Source: an uncultured Flavobacteriaceae bacterium
Lineage (GTDB): Bacteria; Bacteroidota; Bacteroidia; Flavobacteriales; Flavobacteriaceae
DNA length: 64,000 nt
Direction: 5' to 3'
Assembly: GCA_905182575.1 (NCBI GenBank)
Contig: CAJJCA010000003.1
Coordinates: 31,108-95,107, forward strand
Below, one piece after another: positions 1-8,641 of this stretch. The first letter of the stretch is position 1. Each line of letters opens with the position of its first letter. The notes under the pieces are model-generated. The model searched no databases and had not been told where the DNA came from. It was given only the letters and a program-made list of their open reading frames with translations. Position numbers and translations under genes: made by a program.

Positions 1-1
1 C

Positions 2-844
2 ATAGTTGATGAGTTTATTGTGGCGTTGGGAGATTGTGATTCAGACGATAAAACAAGAGAAGAAATTGAATCAATCAATTCCGATAAAATCAAAATAATT
101 GACCGAGTTTGGTCCGAACGCGATTTCATTGATGGGAAAGTTTTCGCCAACGAAACAACATTCGCCATGAGCCAATGTAAAGGGGATTGGCGCTTCTATT
201 TACAAGCTGATGAGGTAATTCACGAAAAAGAACACCCGATGATTTTAGCGGCTTGTGCTGACAATTTAATAAATAAAAATATTGATGGCTTCCTGTTTAA
301 TTACCATCACTTTTTTGGTGATTATGAGCATTATTTACCGGTTCATGGCTGGTATAAAGATGAAATCAGGATCATCAGGAATAATGCAGAAATTTACTCA
401 TACAAAGATGCTCAATCGTTTAGAAAAAAAGCGGATGAGAAACTAAACGTACTTGAAGTTAATGCAACAGTATATCATTACGGATGGGTTCGTCCTCCCC
501 ACCTGATGCAATCAAAAAAGAAAGAACAAGATTCGATACACCATGGGAGGGACAAAATTAATGAGGAATACAAGTCTAGGCCAGATACTTTCAATTACGG
601 TGCTATGGATAAAATCCCTGTTTTCAATGCGAGTCATCCAAAAGTAATGAAGGATTTTCGGGCTAAGATAAGTTGGATTGATCAATTGAATTATTCTAAA
701 AAGGCTAAGCTCAATAGGGATAAAATGAAACATGAAAAGTTTAAATATCAGTTATTAACTTTTCTTGAAAATACATTTAATGGTGGAAAGGATTTTTGGG
801 GCTATTCTAATTGGAATAAAGCAACAGCTTCCATCAAAAAATAA
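2..844 (+). CDS. Glycosyltransferase family 2 protein, 5' end outside window
   Basis: The frame is already open at the left edge (IVDEFIVALGDCDSDD), so the start lies outside the window. The visible part has the family 2 pattern: 'ALGDCDSDDKT', a metal-site-like acidic stretch 'FYLQADEVIHEKEH' after about 60 residues, then an acceptor half ending in a basic tail. Such enzymes transfer sugars from nucleotide donors on the cytoplasmic side of the membrane in glycan assembly. The next gene on the same strand is a methyltransferase, which fits a polysaccharide or glycolipid setting. The acceptor sugar cannot be told from sequence. Confidence 0.8.
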   Translation: MVDEFIVALGDCDSDDKTREEIESINSDKIKIIDRVWSERDFIDGKVFANETTFAMSQCKGDWRFYLQADEVIHEKEHPMILAACADNLINKNIDGFLFNYHHFFGDYEHYLPVHGWYKDEIRIIRNNAEIYSYKDAQSFRKKADEKLNVLEVNATVYHYGWVRPPHLMQSKKKEQDSIHHGRDKINEEYKSRPDTFNYGAMDKIPVFNASHPKVMKDFRAKISWIDQLNYSKKAKLNRDKMKHEKFKYQLLTFLENTFNGGKDFWGYSNWNKATASIKK

Positions 845-970
845 ACACCAGAGATTGAAAATTGCGATAAGTGTTTGTATTATGCTTATTTATGAAAATC
901 CTTGGGCATTTTATTAGGTATTTATTTACTAAATTAGGAAATTAAACACGTTGGGAAAAATTGAAAATTA

Positions 971-1747
971 ATGAATTACGAGGAGAACCCTAAAAGTATT
1001 AAGTATCATGTTAAGAAATATCTGCACAAAAACAAGGGGAGGTTTCTCAATAAATCTGTCATAGATTTTCCTGCTGGAAATGGCGTTACTACAAAGATAT
1101 TAAAAGAAATTGGAGCTAATCCGTTACCGTTAGATCTATTTCCTGAATATTTTAATATTGAAGAATTAGATTGTAAAAGAGCAAATATTGCTGAAGGTCT
1201 TCCTGTTGAAGATGCCTGTTCAGATTATTTAATCTGTCAAGAAGGTATAGAACATTTCTCAGATCAATTGGCTTCTTTTAAAGAATTTAATCGTGTTATA
1301 AAAAAAGGAGGAGGGCTTATTGTTACAACTCCTAATTACTCCAATCTAAGAGCTAAAATGAGCTACCTTCTTTCAGAAAGTGAGCGATTTAATTCAATTA
1401 TTGCTCCCAACGAATTAGATAGTATTTGGATGTCTAAAGAAGACATCACGGATGAAATATATTATGGTCACATTTTTTTGATTGGCATTTTAAAACTTCG
1501 TTGCTTTGCAAAATTAAGTGGATTTAAAATAAAACACATTCAGCCAACACGGGTGAGGACAACATCTTTGTTTTTACTTCTACTCTTCTACCCTTTCATT
1601 CTGATATCAAATTGGATTACGTACAGAAAGAGACTCAGAAAAAACAAAGACTTTGATGACGTTACAAAACGAGAGGTTTACCATGAAATTTTTAAACTTT
1701 CTATAAATCCAAAAATCTTAGTAGATGGACAAAATAATAGAATTTAA
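971..1747 (+). CDS. Class I SAM-dependent methyltransferase
   Basis: 258 residues, ATG start. A glycine-rich SAM site 'DFPAGNGVTT' lies near residue 32, followed by 'LPLDLFPEYF' (acidic end of strand 2) and 'YLICQEGIEHFSD' (motif around strand 4), then 'FNRVIKKGGGLIVTTPN', typical of methyltransferase type 11/23 folds. A hydrophobic segment near residue 200 (FLLLLFYPFILISNW) may anchor it to the membrane. It lies 126 bases after the glycosyltransferase on the same strand, so it probably methylates a sugar or lipid-linked glycan intermediate. That substrate is inferred from context. Confidence 0.8.
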   Translation: MNYEENPKSIKYHVKKYLHKNKGRFLNKSVIDFPAGNGVTTKILKEIGANPLPLDLFPEYFNIEELDCKRANIAEGLPVEDACSDYLICQEGIEHFSDQLASFKEFNRVIKKGGGLIVTTPNYSNLRAKMSYLLSESERFNSIIAPNELDSIWMSKEDITDEIYYGHIFLIGILKLRCFAKLSGFKIKHIQPTRVRTTSLFLLLLFYPFILISNWITYRKRLRKNKDFDDVTKREVYHEIFKLSINPKILVDGQNNRI

Positions 1748-1817
1748 AAAAGAAAAAGAATTAAGTGAAATAGCTAGAGACCTAAAAAGCAATCATAAAG
1801 AATTTGGAGTCACTTAA
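1725..1817 (+). CDS. Possible 30-residue peptide overlapping the methyltransferase end
   Basis: ATG at 1725 opens a frame of 30 codons (MDKIIEFKKEKELSEIARDL...) that overlaps the methyltransferase by 23 bases. It is charged and helix-prone. I recognise no family. It may be the N-terminal stub of a lost gene rather than a functional peptide. Confidence 0.25.
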   Translation: MDKIIEFKKEKELSEIARDLKSNHKEFGVT

Positions 1818-1851
1818 CGAACTTTGCCTAAAGAAAACCATTAAAACAAGT

Positions 1852-1881
1852 TTTGACAGTTTTTCAATTTGGGTATCTTTG
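1852..1881 (+). promoter_or_regulatory. Bacteroidota-type promoter for the VF530 gene
   Basis: TTTG at 1852-1855 and TATCTTTG at 1874-1881 match the Bacteroidota -33/-7 pattern (TTTG, then TAnnTTTG) with 18 bases between them. It lies about 70 bases upstream of the VF530-family start and downstream of the methyltransferase, so it should drive VF530 and the esterase behind it. Confidence 0.6.
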
Positions 1882-1953
1882 GGAAATACAGCATCCCCTT
1901 TAATCAAAACCCAAACGTTGTTCTTAATTTAAATAGGATTAATCAGTTTATTA

Positions 1954-2199
1954 ATGGAAAAAGAAAATGTTCTTCACAAAGAACAACCCAACAACCCACT
2001 GCACGGTGTGAAATTGATAACCATTTTAGAAGTATTGGTGGAACGTCATGGATGGGAAAAATTAGCGCTAAAAGTTAATGTCAATTGTTTTAAAAAAGAT
2101 CCTTCAATAAAATCTAGTCTTAAATTTTTAAGAAAAACACAGTGGGCTAGAGATAAAGTTGAACAGCTTTATCTTAATTTAAAAAATAAAAATATTTAA
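1954..2199 (+). CDS. VF530 family (DUF2132) DNA-binding protein
   Basis: 81 residues. It matches the conserved DUF2132/VF530 layout: '[20 protein letters not shown]' near the start, '[15 protein letters not shown]' in the middle, and the hallmark '[19 protein letters not shown]'. Family members are small helical proteins named after Vibrio fischeri VF530 and are proposed to bind DNA; no detailed role is established. The length is normal. A promoter lies just upstream, and the esterase gene starts 5 bases after its stop. Confidence 0.88.
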   Translation: MEKENVLHKEQPNNPLHGVKLITILEVLVERHGWEKLALKVNVNCFKKDPSIKSSLKFLRKTQWARDKVEQLYLNLKNKNI

Positions 2200-2204
2200 T
2201 TAAA

Positions 2205-3136
2205 ATGAAAAATCTATATCTGATCGCATTGGCCACCATTTTTTTAAGTCCTAGTGTCGGCTTTGGACAGGCAATTTTGCCGCTTTGGCCTGATGGAGTT
2301 CCCAATCAAAACCCATCTGAGGAAGTCGAAAATAAAATGTATCGAGACATTCTAAGGATTTCAAATGTTCAAAACCCGACACTTGAAGTATTCCTACCCT
2401 GCCAAAAAAACCGCAACAGGTCAGGCGGTGGTTATTTGTCCTGGGGGGTGGCTATTCGATTCTTGCTTATGATTGGGAGGGTATCGATATTGCGAAATGG
2501 TATAACGCACAAGGAATTGCAGCCGTTGTCTTAAAATACCGTCTTCCAAAGTCAATCACACTCATCAAACCAGAAATTGCTCCTTTGCAGGATGCACAAA
2601 GGGCGATTCGCTTGGTTCGACATCACGCTAAAAAATGGAATGTTGACTCTTCTCAAATTGGAGTTATGGGCTTTTCGGCAGGGGGTCATTTAGCCTCCAC
2701 ACTCGGGACGCATTACGATGAAAATGTATTAGGAGATTCAAAGGATCCAATTGATTCCTTGAGTGCTCGTCCTGATTTTATGGTTTTAATTTATCCTGTT
2801 ATCACCTTTGACAAAAAGTATTATCACGGTGGGTCTAAAAACAACTTAATTGGAAAAAATGCATCTCAAGAATTGATCGATCATTATTCGAATGATTTAC
2901 AAGTAAGCTCTCAAACGCCAAAAACTTTCTTGTTGCATGCAACAGATGACAAAGCAGTCCCCGTAGCGAACAGCCTTTTATTTTATCAAGCCCTTGAGAG
3001 AAATGGAGTCCCTGTGGAAATGCATATCTATCCTGAAGGAGGTCACGGTTTTGGTCTCGGAATAGGTCGCGGACATTTACAACAATGGCCCGACCGCTTA
3101 AAACAATGGCTCAACCACATTAAGATTGTTCAATGA
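2205..3136 (+). CDS. Secreted alpha/beta hydrolase (BD-FAE/acetylesterase-like), frameshifted
   Basis: A signal peptide (MKNLYLIALATIFLSPSVGFG) precedes an esterase fold of about 310 residues. The oxyanion motif 'VVICPGGGYS', nucleophile elbow 'GFSAGGH' (Ser in GxSxG), 'HATDDKAVPVANS' with the Asp, and 'YPEGGHGFG' with the catalytic His are all present. The reading frame is broken twice: an extra C in a CCC run near 2398 and an extra G in a six-G run near 2442. Removing both gives one continuous protein, so these look like sequence errors. The family removes acetyl or feruloyl groups from polysaccharides; the substrate is inferred. Probably co-transcribed with VF530. Confidence 0.85.
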
Positions 3137-3186
3137 AAAGCTTGTGCTATTAAAACTGAAGTGGAATGATCGCTGATTAGATCGGC

Positions 3187-4923
3187 TTACATTCGCGTTT
3201 GATAGGTATATAGCTCATAGTACCTTCCTTTTGCAGCAATCAGTTCTTTATGCTTGCCACGTTCTACGATATCGCCTTCTTCAACAACTACGATTTGATC
3301 TGCTTTCTGAATGGTGCTTAGTCGGTGGGCAATCACAAAAGTGGTTCTATCCTGCATCAAAACAGACAAACTCTTTTGAATAAATGCTTCACTCTGGGTG
3401 TCTAAATCGGAAGTCGCTTCGTCTAAAATTACAATTTTAGGTCTCGCCAATAAAGCACGAGCGATAGAAATACGCTGGCGTTGTCCTCCAGATAATTTAA
3501 CTCCACGCTCTCCAATAAGAGTGTCTAAACCATCATCAAATCGGTCGGTAAACTCGTTGACATAGGCGCCATCAACAGCCTCTGAAAGTTCTTTTTCAGT
3601 GGCATCTGGCCGTGGAAAAAGAATGTTTTCTCGAATGGTTCCTTCATATAAAAAATCGTCTTGTAACACTACGCCCAATTGGCTTCTAAAACTTCTTAGA
3701 TCTACTTTTGACAAATCAACGCCATCAATTAAAACCTGCCCGGAAGTTGGGTTTAAAAAAGCAGTAGCCAAACCAGCAATGGTAGATTTACCAGAACCAG
3801 AAGATCCAACCAAGGCAGTAACACTTCCCTTGGGTGCTTCAAATGAAATGTCGTGGAGCACTTCGGTTTTGTCGTCATAACTAAACGAAATATTTTTAAA
3901 AGAAACATTTCCTTCGATTTTCGCTAGGGATAAAGTTCGAGTTTCGAGATCGTTTTCTTCGGGGACCGCCATTAAATCTTGAGTTCGGTCCAGTCCAGCA
4001 AAAGCTTCGGTGAGCTGACTCCCAATATTACTCATCTGAACGATGGGAGCAATCATAAAGCCTAGGAAGAGTGTAAAAGAAACAAACTCTCCATAGGTCA
4101 TGGTATTTTTCATAATGAAATAACCTCCCATTCCCATGATTCCAGCGGATGCCAATCCCAGTAAAAAGGTTGACGAACTGGTCATGAATGCGGTGGCAGT
4201 TAAACTCTTTTTTACGTTTTGAAACAGTTCATCTACACCTTTTTCAAAAACGTGTTGTTCTTGTGTTTCTGCATTAAATCCTTTGATGACCCGAATCCCA
4301 TTTAGGGTTTCGGTTAGCCTTCCGGTTACTTCTGCATTGATTTTCCCTCGAGCTCTAAAAATTGGTCGTATGTATCCAAATGCTTTTAGAGCAATTAAGG
4401 CAAATATGAGAACAGGAACCAGAACAAACAAGGTCATTTGTGCATTGATTCGAATCAAAATTACGAGTGAAATGATGGCAGTAATACTTCCTCCGATCAA
4501 TTGAACCAAGCCGGTACCAACCAAATTCCGAACCCCTTCCACATCCGTCATTACTCGAGAGACCAAAGCCCCAGATTTATTATTGTCAAAAAAACTAACG
4601 GGAAGTTTGAGTAATTTTTGTTGCACAGTCGCTCTAAGAATAGAAATCAAATGTTGTGCTTCGACACTTAAAATTCGAGTTAATGAAAAGGAACTGATGG
4701 ACTGAAATAATAAGGCCGTACAAACCACGATCAACAACAAGGTCAAGGAATCGGTGTCTTTAGAGGGGATGACTTCGTCAATTAGTGTTTTGCTGGCATA
4801 GGGAAGCACCAAGCCCGACAAACTCCTCACAAGTATTAGGAAAAGTCCAAAAGAAACGATTTTTCTTCTGGGCCAAATAAATTCTTTAAACGCCCAACGA
4901 AAGGAAACTTTATTTTTACTCAT
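3187..4923 (-). CDS. ABC transporter, fused permease/ATPase (MsbA-like exporter)
   Basis: 578 residues with an intact frame. The N-terminal half holds about six membrane segments of an ABC exporter. The C-terminal nucleotide-binding domain has Walker A 'GSSGSGKST', Q-loop 'LGVVLQDDFLYEGTI', signature 'LSGGQRQR', Walker B 'IVILDEATSDLD' and the H-loop 'FVIAHRLSTI'. One half-transporter would act as a homodimer exporting lipids, peptides or drugs across the inner membrane. It is monocistronic and converges on the esterase. Homologues in this phylum are often simply called multidrug or lipid A exporters; I cannot narrow the substrate. Confidence 0.92.
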   Translation of the reverse strand: MSKNKVSFRWAFKEFIWPRRKIVSFGLFLILVRSLSGLVLPYASKTLIDEVIPSKDTDSLTLLLIVVCTALLFQSISSFSLTRILSVEAQHLISILRATVQQKLLKLPVSFFDNNKSGALVSRVMTDVEGVRNLVGTGLVQLIGGSITAIISLVILIRINAQMTLFVLVPVLIFALIALKAFGYIRPIFRARGKINAEVTGRLTETLNGIRVIKGFNAETQEQHVFEKGVDELFQNVKKSLTATAFMTSSSTFLLGLASAGIMGMGGYFIMKNTMTYGEFVSFTLFLGFMIAPIVQMSNIGSQLTEAFAGLDRTQDLMAVPEENDLETRTLSLAKIEGNVSFKNISFSYDDKTEVLHDISFEAPKGSVTALVGSSGSGKSTIAGLATAFLNPTSGQVLIDGVDLSKVDLRSFRSQLGVVLQDDFLYEGTIRENILFPRPDATEKELSEAVDGAYVNEFTDRFDDGLDTLIGERGVKLSGGQRQRISIARALLARPKIVILDEATSDLDTQSEAFIQKSLSVLMQDRTTFVIAHRLSTIQKADQIVVVEEGDIVERGKHKELIAAKGRYYELYTYQTRM

Positions 4924-5106
4924 AGCTTGATTTAAGTTGTAAAATTAAGGGAAAACATTTGACTTCGAATCTTTCGTTCTAAGTCTTTTAATTTGATTTT
5001 TTAAAATCTAATTTATAATCTTCAGAAAGATTTTTTTTATTGAACAATAAAGTAATTCTATTCAAGTAGTTCTTTCGTAAGTTTATGTTCTAGAAAATAC
5101 CATACC

Positions 5107-5316
5107 ATGAACGAAGAAGACAAAAACAAAATTAAAGCCTATAGCAAGCAAACTCCTTTGTATTTAAGCAGAAGAAAATTTGATAGTGAAGGACTGCTAA
5201 CTGAGGTAAAATGTCCTGGTTGCAAGTTGTTTAAGAGTGTCAAGGACTATGCTAAGAATAAAGTACAGATAGACGGAATAGAAATTAAGTGCAAACTTTG
5301 TAAAGCTAAAAAATAA
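5107..5316 (+). CDS. Small zinc-ribbon-like protein, 69 residues
   Basis: The protein is lysine-rich with two CxxC pairs, 'CPGC' near residue 38 and 'CKLC' near residue 64, spaced as in a zinc ribbon. The start ATG follows 'ATACC' about 180 bases from the divergent ABC gene. I recognise no named family. It could bind nucleic acid or serve a regulatory role; this is inference from the cysteine pairs and charge only. Confidence 0.6.
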   Translation: MNEEDKNKIKAYSKQTPLYLSRRKFDSEGLLTEVKCPGCKLFKSVKDYAKNKVQIDGIEIKCKLCKAKK

Positions 5317-5322
5317 AATCAA

Positions 5323-5354
5323 GCACCTCTAAGTATGTTAAGGAGGCGTTTTTA
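5323..5354 (+). terminator. Weak hairpin followed by T-run
   Basis: CCTC (5326-5329) can pair with GAGG (5343-5346), with imperfect extension through TAA/TTA and a T-run at 5349-5353. It sits just after the zinc-ribbon stop. The stem is imperfect, so terminator function is tentative. Confidence 0.35.
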
Positions 5355-5365
5355 TCCCTTGTAAA

Positions 5366-5494
5366 ATGGAAGAAAAAAAAGATAAAAACAAAAAAACCAA
5401 CTTAGGTGGATCTTATAAGTTTAAGATCGCCAAAAAATACAGTAAGCCCAAAACCAAAGGGGATAAACACGCAAATAGAAGAAAGAAAAAATAA
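5366..5494 (+). CDS. Very basic 42-residue protein
   Basis: ATG at 5366, 42 codons, about 40 percent Lys/Arg, ending 'HANRRKKK'. The composition suggests RNA or ribosome binding, similar in style to small auxiliary ribosomal proteins, but I cannot assign it to a known one. No separate promoter is obvious. Confidence 0.4.
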   Translation: MEEKKDKNKKTNLGGSYKFKIAKKYSKPKTKGDKHANRRKKK

Positions 5495-5677
5495 ACGACC
5501 TGTTTTTTTAAATTTTTTAAAAATTAAAAGGAGCACCCATTTTGTGAACACCTCTTAATGTCGAAAAGGCAACATAAACGCAAAGAATAAACTTATCCTT
5601 CGGCCCAAACAACAGGCTTATCTCTTCTGTGTTTTCAAAACTTTTCTTTTCTTTGTAAAGAATAACAATTTACAACA

Positions 5678-5965
5678 ATGGAGCGACAAGAATTAATAGA
5701 TGAGTTTCTTTTGGATTTCAAACCAAAACCAGATCAAAGTTGGAAAAGCTGTTATTTTTTTGCACATCATTTAAAAAAGAAGCACAACATAGATGCCGAA
5801 TTGCTTGAGGGTATTTCTAAAATTGAGGGAGTTGATCATTGGGTTGTCAGGTTTAATAATATAGACGATGACATCCATGCCAAAGCAATGGGAACAGCAC
5901 CTGATTCTATCGAGAATCCTGAAATGGTTTGGAGCTTAGAAGCGTTTGAAAAAGACAACTTTTAA
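5678..5965 (+). CDS. Hypothetical protein, 95 residues
   Basis: An acidic cytoplasmic protein with no signal peptide or membrane segment. It has an N-terminal helix (MERQELIDEFLLDFKPKPDQ), a central 'CYFFAHHLKKKHNID' and a strand-rich middle 'KIEGVDHWVVRFNN'. I recognise no family. An intact frame and plausible codon use support it as a real gene. Confidence 0.55.
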   Translation: MERQELIDEFLLDFKPKPDQSWKSCYFFAHHLKKKHNIDAELLEGISKIEGVDHWVVRFNNIDDDIHAKAMGTAPDSIENPEMVWSLEAFEKDNF

Positions 5966-6063
5966 GCTTAATGTTAATTTCTTAAGCACCTTACGATTCT
6001 CTTTTGCGACTTACAAAACTGCCTGATATTTAAATCTATTTTTATCCTCCCCCAGACCTTTTT

Positions 6064-6568
6064 GTGTTGTTAATATTGAATGGTTGTTTTACTCATGATT
6101 CACCAGAAATTAAAATTTACTTTGAAAATAACATCTGTATATGCCCTCAAGCAAAAGTAGGAGATATTGAAGTAATCGAAGGAATCACTTATGTGGTGGT
6201 CGATAATTCAACTGTAAAGACGGAAATCAGTTCTGATATTAGTTTTTGGGACACTTCTAATGTAACCTTTATGTATGCTATTTTTAAAAACTCAAACAGC
6301 TTTCAATAAAGACATTGGTGGCTGAGATATGTCTAATGTCATCTATACACACGATATGTTTAAAGGGGGAACTGCTTTCAATCAAGACATTGGAAATTGG
6401 AATACCTCCAAAGTGATTAAAATGAGAAGGACGTTTAGAGGTTCAACTACTTTTAATCAAGACCTCACGGGATGGTGCGTTACAAATATTATAACTGAGC
6501 CAAGTCAGTTCTTGTTTAATTCACCATTATCTGAAAGTTATATGCCAGTTTGGGGTACTTGTCTTTAG
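6064..6568 (+). pseudogene. BspA-like (DUF285) surface lipoprotein fragment, broken
   Basis: GTG start followed by 'LLILNGC', a short lipobox-like N-terminus. Downstream are DUF285/BspA repeats: 'ISFWDTSNVTFMYAIFKN', 'MSNVIYTHDMFKGGTAFNQD' and 'IGNWNTSKVIKMRRTFRG'. A frame change near 6290 is followed by TGA at 6323-6325 where the repeat expects Trp (TGG). The product would be only two to three repeats, far shorter than normal BspA proteins, so this is probably a decayed or truncated surface protein. It ends with Cys-containing 'WCVTN...WGTCL', a common terminal cap. Confidence 0.7.
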
Positions 6569-6600
6569 ACAAATAAACTCTAACCCCTATTGACAGTCCA

Positions 6601-6762
6601 TCACCCTTTCCAAGTTCCTCCGTAACGATAATCTTCGTTGTCCTTTCTTACTTCAATAACGCAGTCGTTACAAAGAAAAACCCATTCTTTGATTGGTTTG
6701 TATTGCACACGATACATCAGCCTATAGGCTTTAGCACATTTTTCACATTCTTTTTTTGCCAT
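6601..6762 (-). CDS. Zinc-ribbon microprotein, 53 residues
   Basis: Start ATG at 6762 (MAKKECEKCAKAYRLMYRVQ), stop TGA at 6601. Two CxxC knuckles, 'CEKC' and 'CNDC', are separated by 24 residues as in a rubredoxin-like or zinc-ribbon fold. It ends in an aromatic/glycine tail 'DYRYGGTWKG'. It faces the BspA fragment convergently. No named family is recognised. Metal binding follows from the cysteines; function unknown. Confidence 0.55.
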   Translation of the reverse strand: MAKKECEKCAKAYRLMYRVQYKPIKEWVFLCNDCVIEVRKDNEDYRYGGTWKG

Positions 6763-7067
6763 TAATCCTTTAATTCAATAATTAAACACCTCTTAACTTT
6801 TTCTTTAGATCGTAGCGATATCGACTTACTCTATTTTTTGAGAATAATAATTTCTTCTAGGGAATAAATAAAATTACTAGCATTGAATTATTTGATTTGA
6901 TTTCTTCAAATATTGACAATAATTAAACCTAATCCATAAAGATTTTATTAATCAAATACGAAGAACTTAAAAATCCTTCATTAATCTTAAATAAAATAAT
7001 GATTTTATTGAAAAAAAAGAATTGTTTTTGTTTTATTTGAAATTTTATCACTAAAAAATATTGAATT
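6763..7067. other. AT-rich intergenic stretch
   Basis: About 300 bases, very AT-rich with long A and T runs. I see no open frame above 30 codons with coding character and no strong hairpin. It may carry the promoter of the small gene at 7068. Confidence 0.5.
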
Positions 7068-7309
7068 ATGAATTTAATTTTAAAAATTTCAATGAATAAT
7101 TATGTTGAATGGAAAAGTACCTTTATTCACATAAGTAAAGGGCTGAAATTTGTGACGACGCCAAAACAGTAGTTGGGCAAGTTAATGATCAAAGCTGTAT
7201 TGTAATGCTCTATGATGTTGACATGGAGGGAATGCAAAAACTGATGAGCTCAGGATTTATGATAAAAATAAATGAGGAAATGAATTCTTTTGAGGTATTA
7301 CCTATTTGA
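7068..7309 (+). CDS. DUF3764-like small protein, frameshifted
   Basis: ATG at 7068 encodes 'MNLILKISMNNYVEWKSTF...ISKG' and the protein continues in the next frame as 'AEICDDAKTVVGQVNDQSC' to a stop at 7309. Adding one G to the GGG run at 7140-7142 gives exactly 81 codons (80 residues). The pattern (N-terminal strand, 'W', then 'VVGQVND..CIVMLYDVDMEGMQKLM') resembles DUF3764/ferredoxin-like dimeric alpha-beta barrel proteins. The family match is from memory of the pattern and moderate only. Confidence 0.5.
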
Positions 7310-7338
7310 TTTTTTTAAATGTAAAAACGAAAAACCCT

Positions 7339-7431
7339 CTAATGTACTTTAGGATTTTTTTGGATCAGCATGATATTTAAGCTCTCAGGGATATGATTCT
7401 CTGTAAGTTCAGAGACTTCTAACCCTATTTA
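7339..7431 (-). pseudogene. Tyrosine recombinase 3'-end remnant A
   Basis: Directly after the stop of the 4Fe-4S gene the minus strand reads 'LGLEVSELTENHIPES', the C-terminal tail seen after the catalytic tyrosine in Bacteroidota tyrosine recombinases (YLRGLE-hPELTxxDMP). Only the tail is left; the catalytic domain is absent. Two diverged relatives lie at 8761-8927 and 10105-10197. Confidence 0.5.
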
Positions 7432-7637
7432 TGGATTTAATGAATTGTAACCCAATATTCCCGATGGACATTTTTTACCTTGAGCTTTTAATTTTACAAT
7501 CTCTGCACCCTTTAAATCAAACCAAGGCATCCTTTTAGGTTATATACTTCTGGTAAAGGTTTAATACAAACCCCAGAATGATGACATAAGTTTGGCTAAC
7601 ATTTAACTATAATATCACCATTTGAATATTCTTTCAT
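7429..7637 (-). pseudogene. 4Fe-4S mono-cluster protein (Fer4_19 / PF06902-like), interrupted
   Basis: Start ATG at 7637 overlaps the HxlR stop as ATGA, which suggests translational coupling. The protein reads 'MKEYSNGDIIVK', then 'PNLCHHSGVCIKPLPEVYN' (cluster Cys pair) and, in another frame, 'KKCPSGILGYN' (third cluster Cys). An in-frame TAG replaces a residue near position 14 and one base is missing mid-gene; restoring the base gives 70 codons, the normal family length. Members bind one 4Fe-4S cluster and are thought to be electron carriers. It may be a real pseudogene because it carries both a stop and a shift. Confidence 0.7.
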
Positions 7638-7957
7638 AACGAGTAATTTTTATTTGACCAATCTTCAATCGACTTAAAAACAGAACAAAGGTTTTCTGAT
7701 TTTTTTGTAAGTGAATATTCTACTTTAGGAGGGATTTCCTTAAAATGTTTTCTTTTTAAGAAATTGTTTTTTTCCAAGTCTTTTAATTGGTCGGTTAAAA
7801 CTTTTCTTGATATTAAGGGAATAGAGGCTGCTATTTGACCGAATCGCATTTTACCCCTACTTCTTAATCTACTTATTATGATTAGCTTCCATTTACCTCC
7901 AAGCATCTCAGTAAATTCTGAAACAGGACAGCTTTTTTCAATACTTTTTATATCCAT
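7634..7957 (-). CDS. HxlR family winged-helix transcriptional regulator
   Basis: 107 residues, intact. It has an N-terminal 'SCPVSEFTEMLGGKWKLIII' with the conserved Cys at residue 10 and GGKW motif, the recognition helix region 'ISRKVLTDQLKDLEKNNFLK', and the wing 'IPPKVEYSLTKKS'. HxlR proteins are dimeric regulators that often sense electrophiles or redox state through the N-terminal cysteine. It is divergent from YceI with repeated GTTAC half-sites between, so it probably controls itself, the 4Fe-4S gene and YceI-CDGSH. Confidence 0.9.
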   Translation of the reverse strand: MDIKSIEKSCPVSEFTEMLGGKWKLIIISRLRSRGKMRFGQIAASIPLISRKVLTDQLKDLEKNNFLKRKHFKEIPPKVEYSLTKKSENLCSVFKSIEDWSNKNYSL

Positions 7958-7971
7958 ATTCTTTAATTTTA

Positions 7972-8056
7972 GTTACAAATTAGTAACCACAAATTTATAG
8001 TTACCAAAAGGTAACCAGTTACTTTACATTACCAAAAGTATTAATATTGCAGTAAC
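7972..8056. promoter_or_regulatory. HxlR operator/promoter region with GTTAC inverted repeats
   Basis: GTTACC-AAAA-GGTAAC (8000-8015) is a perfect inverted repeat. GTTAC (7972-7976) and GTAAC (7983-7987) form a second one, and further half-sites lie at 8018-8022 (GTTAC) and 8052-8056 (GTAAC). On the minus strand TAAATTTG (7997-7990) fits the Bacteroidota -7 element of the HxlR gene and lies between the two palindromes. The layout fits autorepression plus control of the divergent YceI gene. Confidence 0.6.
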
Positions 8057-8072
8057 AAAAAAAATAAACTTA

Positions 8073-8636
8073 ATGAAAACAAAAAACACATTATCAATCT
8101 TAATGATTGCAATTTCTATGACTGCCTTTTCGCAAACTAAATTTGATCTAGAAAAAGGAAATGTCAAATGGACTGGAAAGAAAATCACAAGTCAAGCACA
8201 TTCAGGTTCTTTAAAGTTTAGCTCTGCGACATTATCATTAGACAATCCAGACAATCCAAATGGTGTTTTTACAGTGGATATGACCTCATTAACCAATGAT
8301 GATTTAACTGGAGAATGGAAACAAAAGCTCGAAGGGCACTTAAAGTCTGACGACTTTTTTTCAGTTGATAAACACCCAGAAGCAACCTTGGTTGTCAAAA
8401 AAGTAAATTCTCATAGTAATAACTCTTATAAGTTAACAGGAGATTTAACGATTAAAGGCATTACCCATACTGTTGATTTTAGTTTGATTATTTATGAAGA
8501 TAGAGTTGAAAGTGAGTTAACTTTTGATCGGTCAAAATATGATATTCAATTTGGTTCAGGAAGCTTTTTTGAAAACTTGGGAGACAATCTAATATTAGAT
8601 GAAATTACTCTTAATATAACCTTACAAAAAATATAG
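8073..8636 (+). CDS. YceI family periplasmic protein
   Basis: 187 residues. Signal peptide 'MKTKNTLSILMIAISMTAFS', then the lipocalin-like YceI domain: 'VKWTGKKITSQAHSGSLKF', 'VDMTSLTNDDLTGEWKQKLE', 'HLKSDDFFSVDKHPEATLVV', 'LTGDLTIKGITHTVDF' and 'FDRSKYDIQFGSGSFFENLGD'. YceI folds bind polyisoprenoid or other amphiphilic molecules in the periplasm; in Bacteroidota the role is unclear. It is followed 5 bases later by a CDGSH miniprotein and regulated from the shared HxlR region. Confidence 0.93.
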   Translation: MKTKNTLSILMIAISMTAFSQTKFDLEKGNVKWTGKKITSQAHSGSLKFSSATLSLDNPDNPNGVFTVDMTSLTNDDLTGEWKQKLEGHLKSDDFFSVDKHPEATLVVKKVNSHSNNSYKLTGDLTIKGITHTVDFSLIIYEDRVESELTFDRSKYDIQFGSGSFFENLGDNLILDEITLNITLQKI

Positions 8637-8641
8637 AAATT

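Noticed and set aside
1869..2078. 69-residue plus frame starting at 1869
   Set aside because: It overlaps the promoter and the VF530 gene in another frame; VF530 is clearly the coding frame.
5540..6800. Recurring CACCTCTTAA-like words in intergenic DNA (5548, 6786)
   Set aside because: Only about ten bases are shared and the surroundings differ; too short to call a repeat family.
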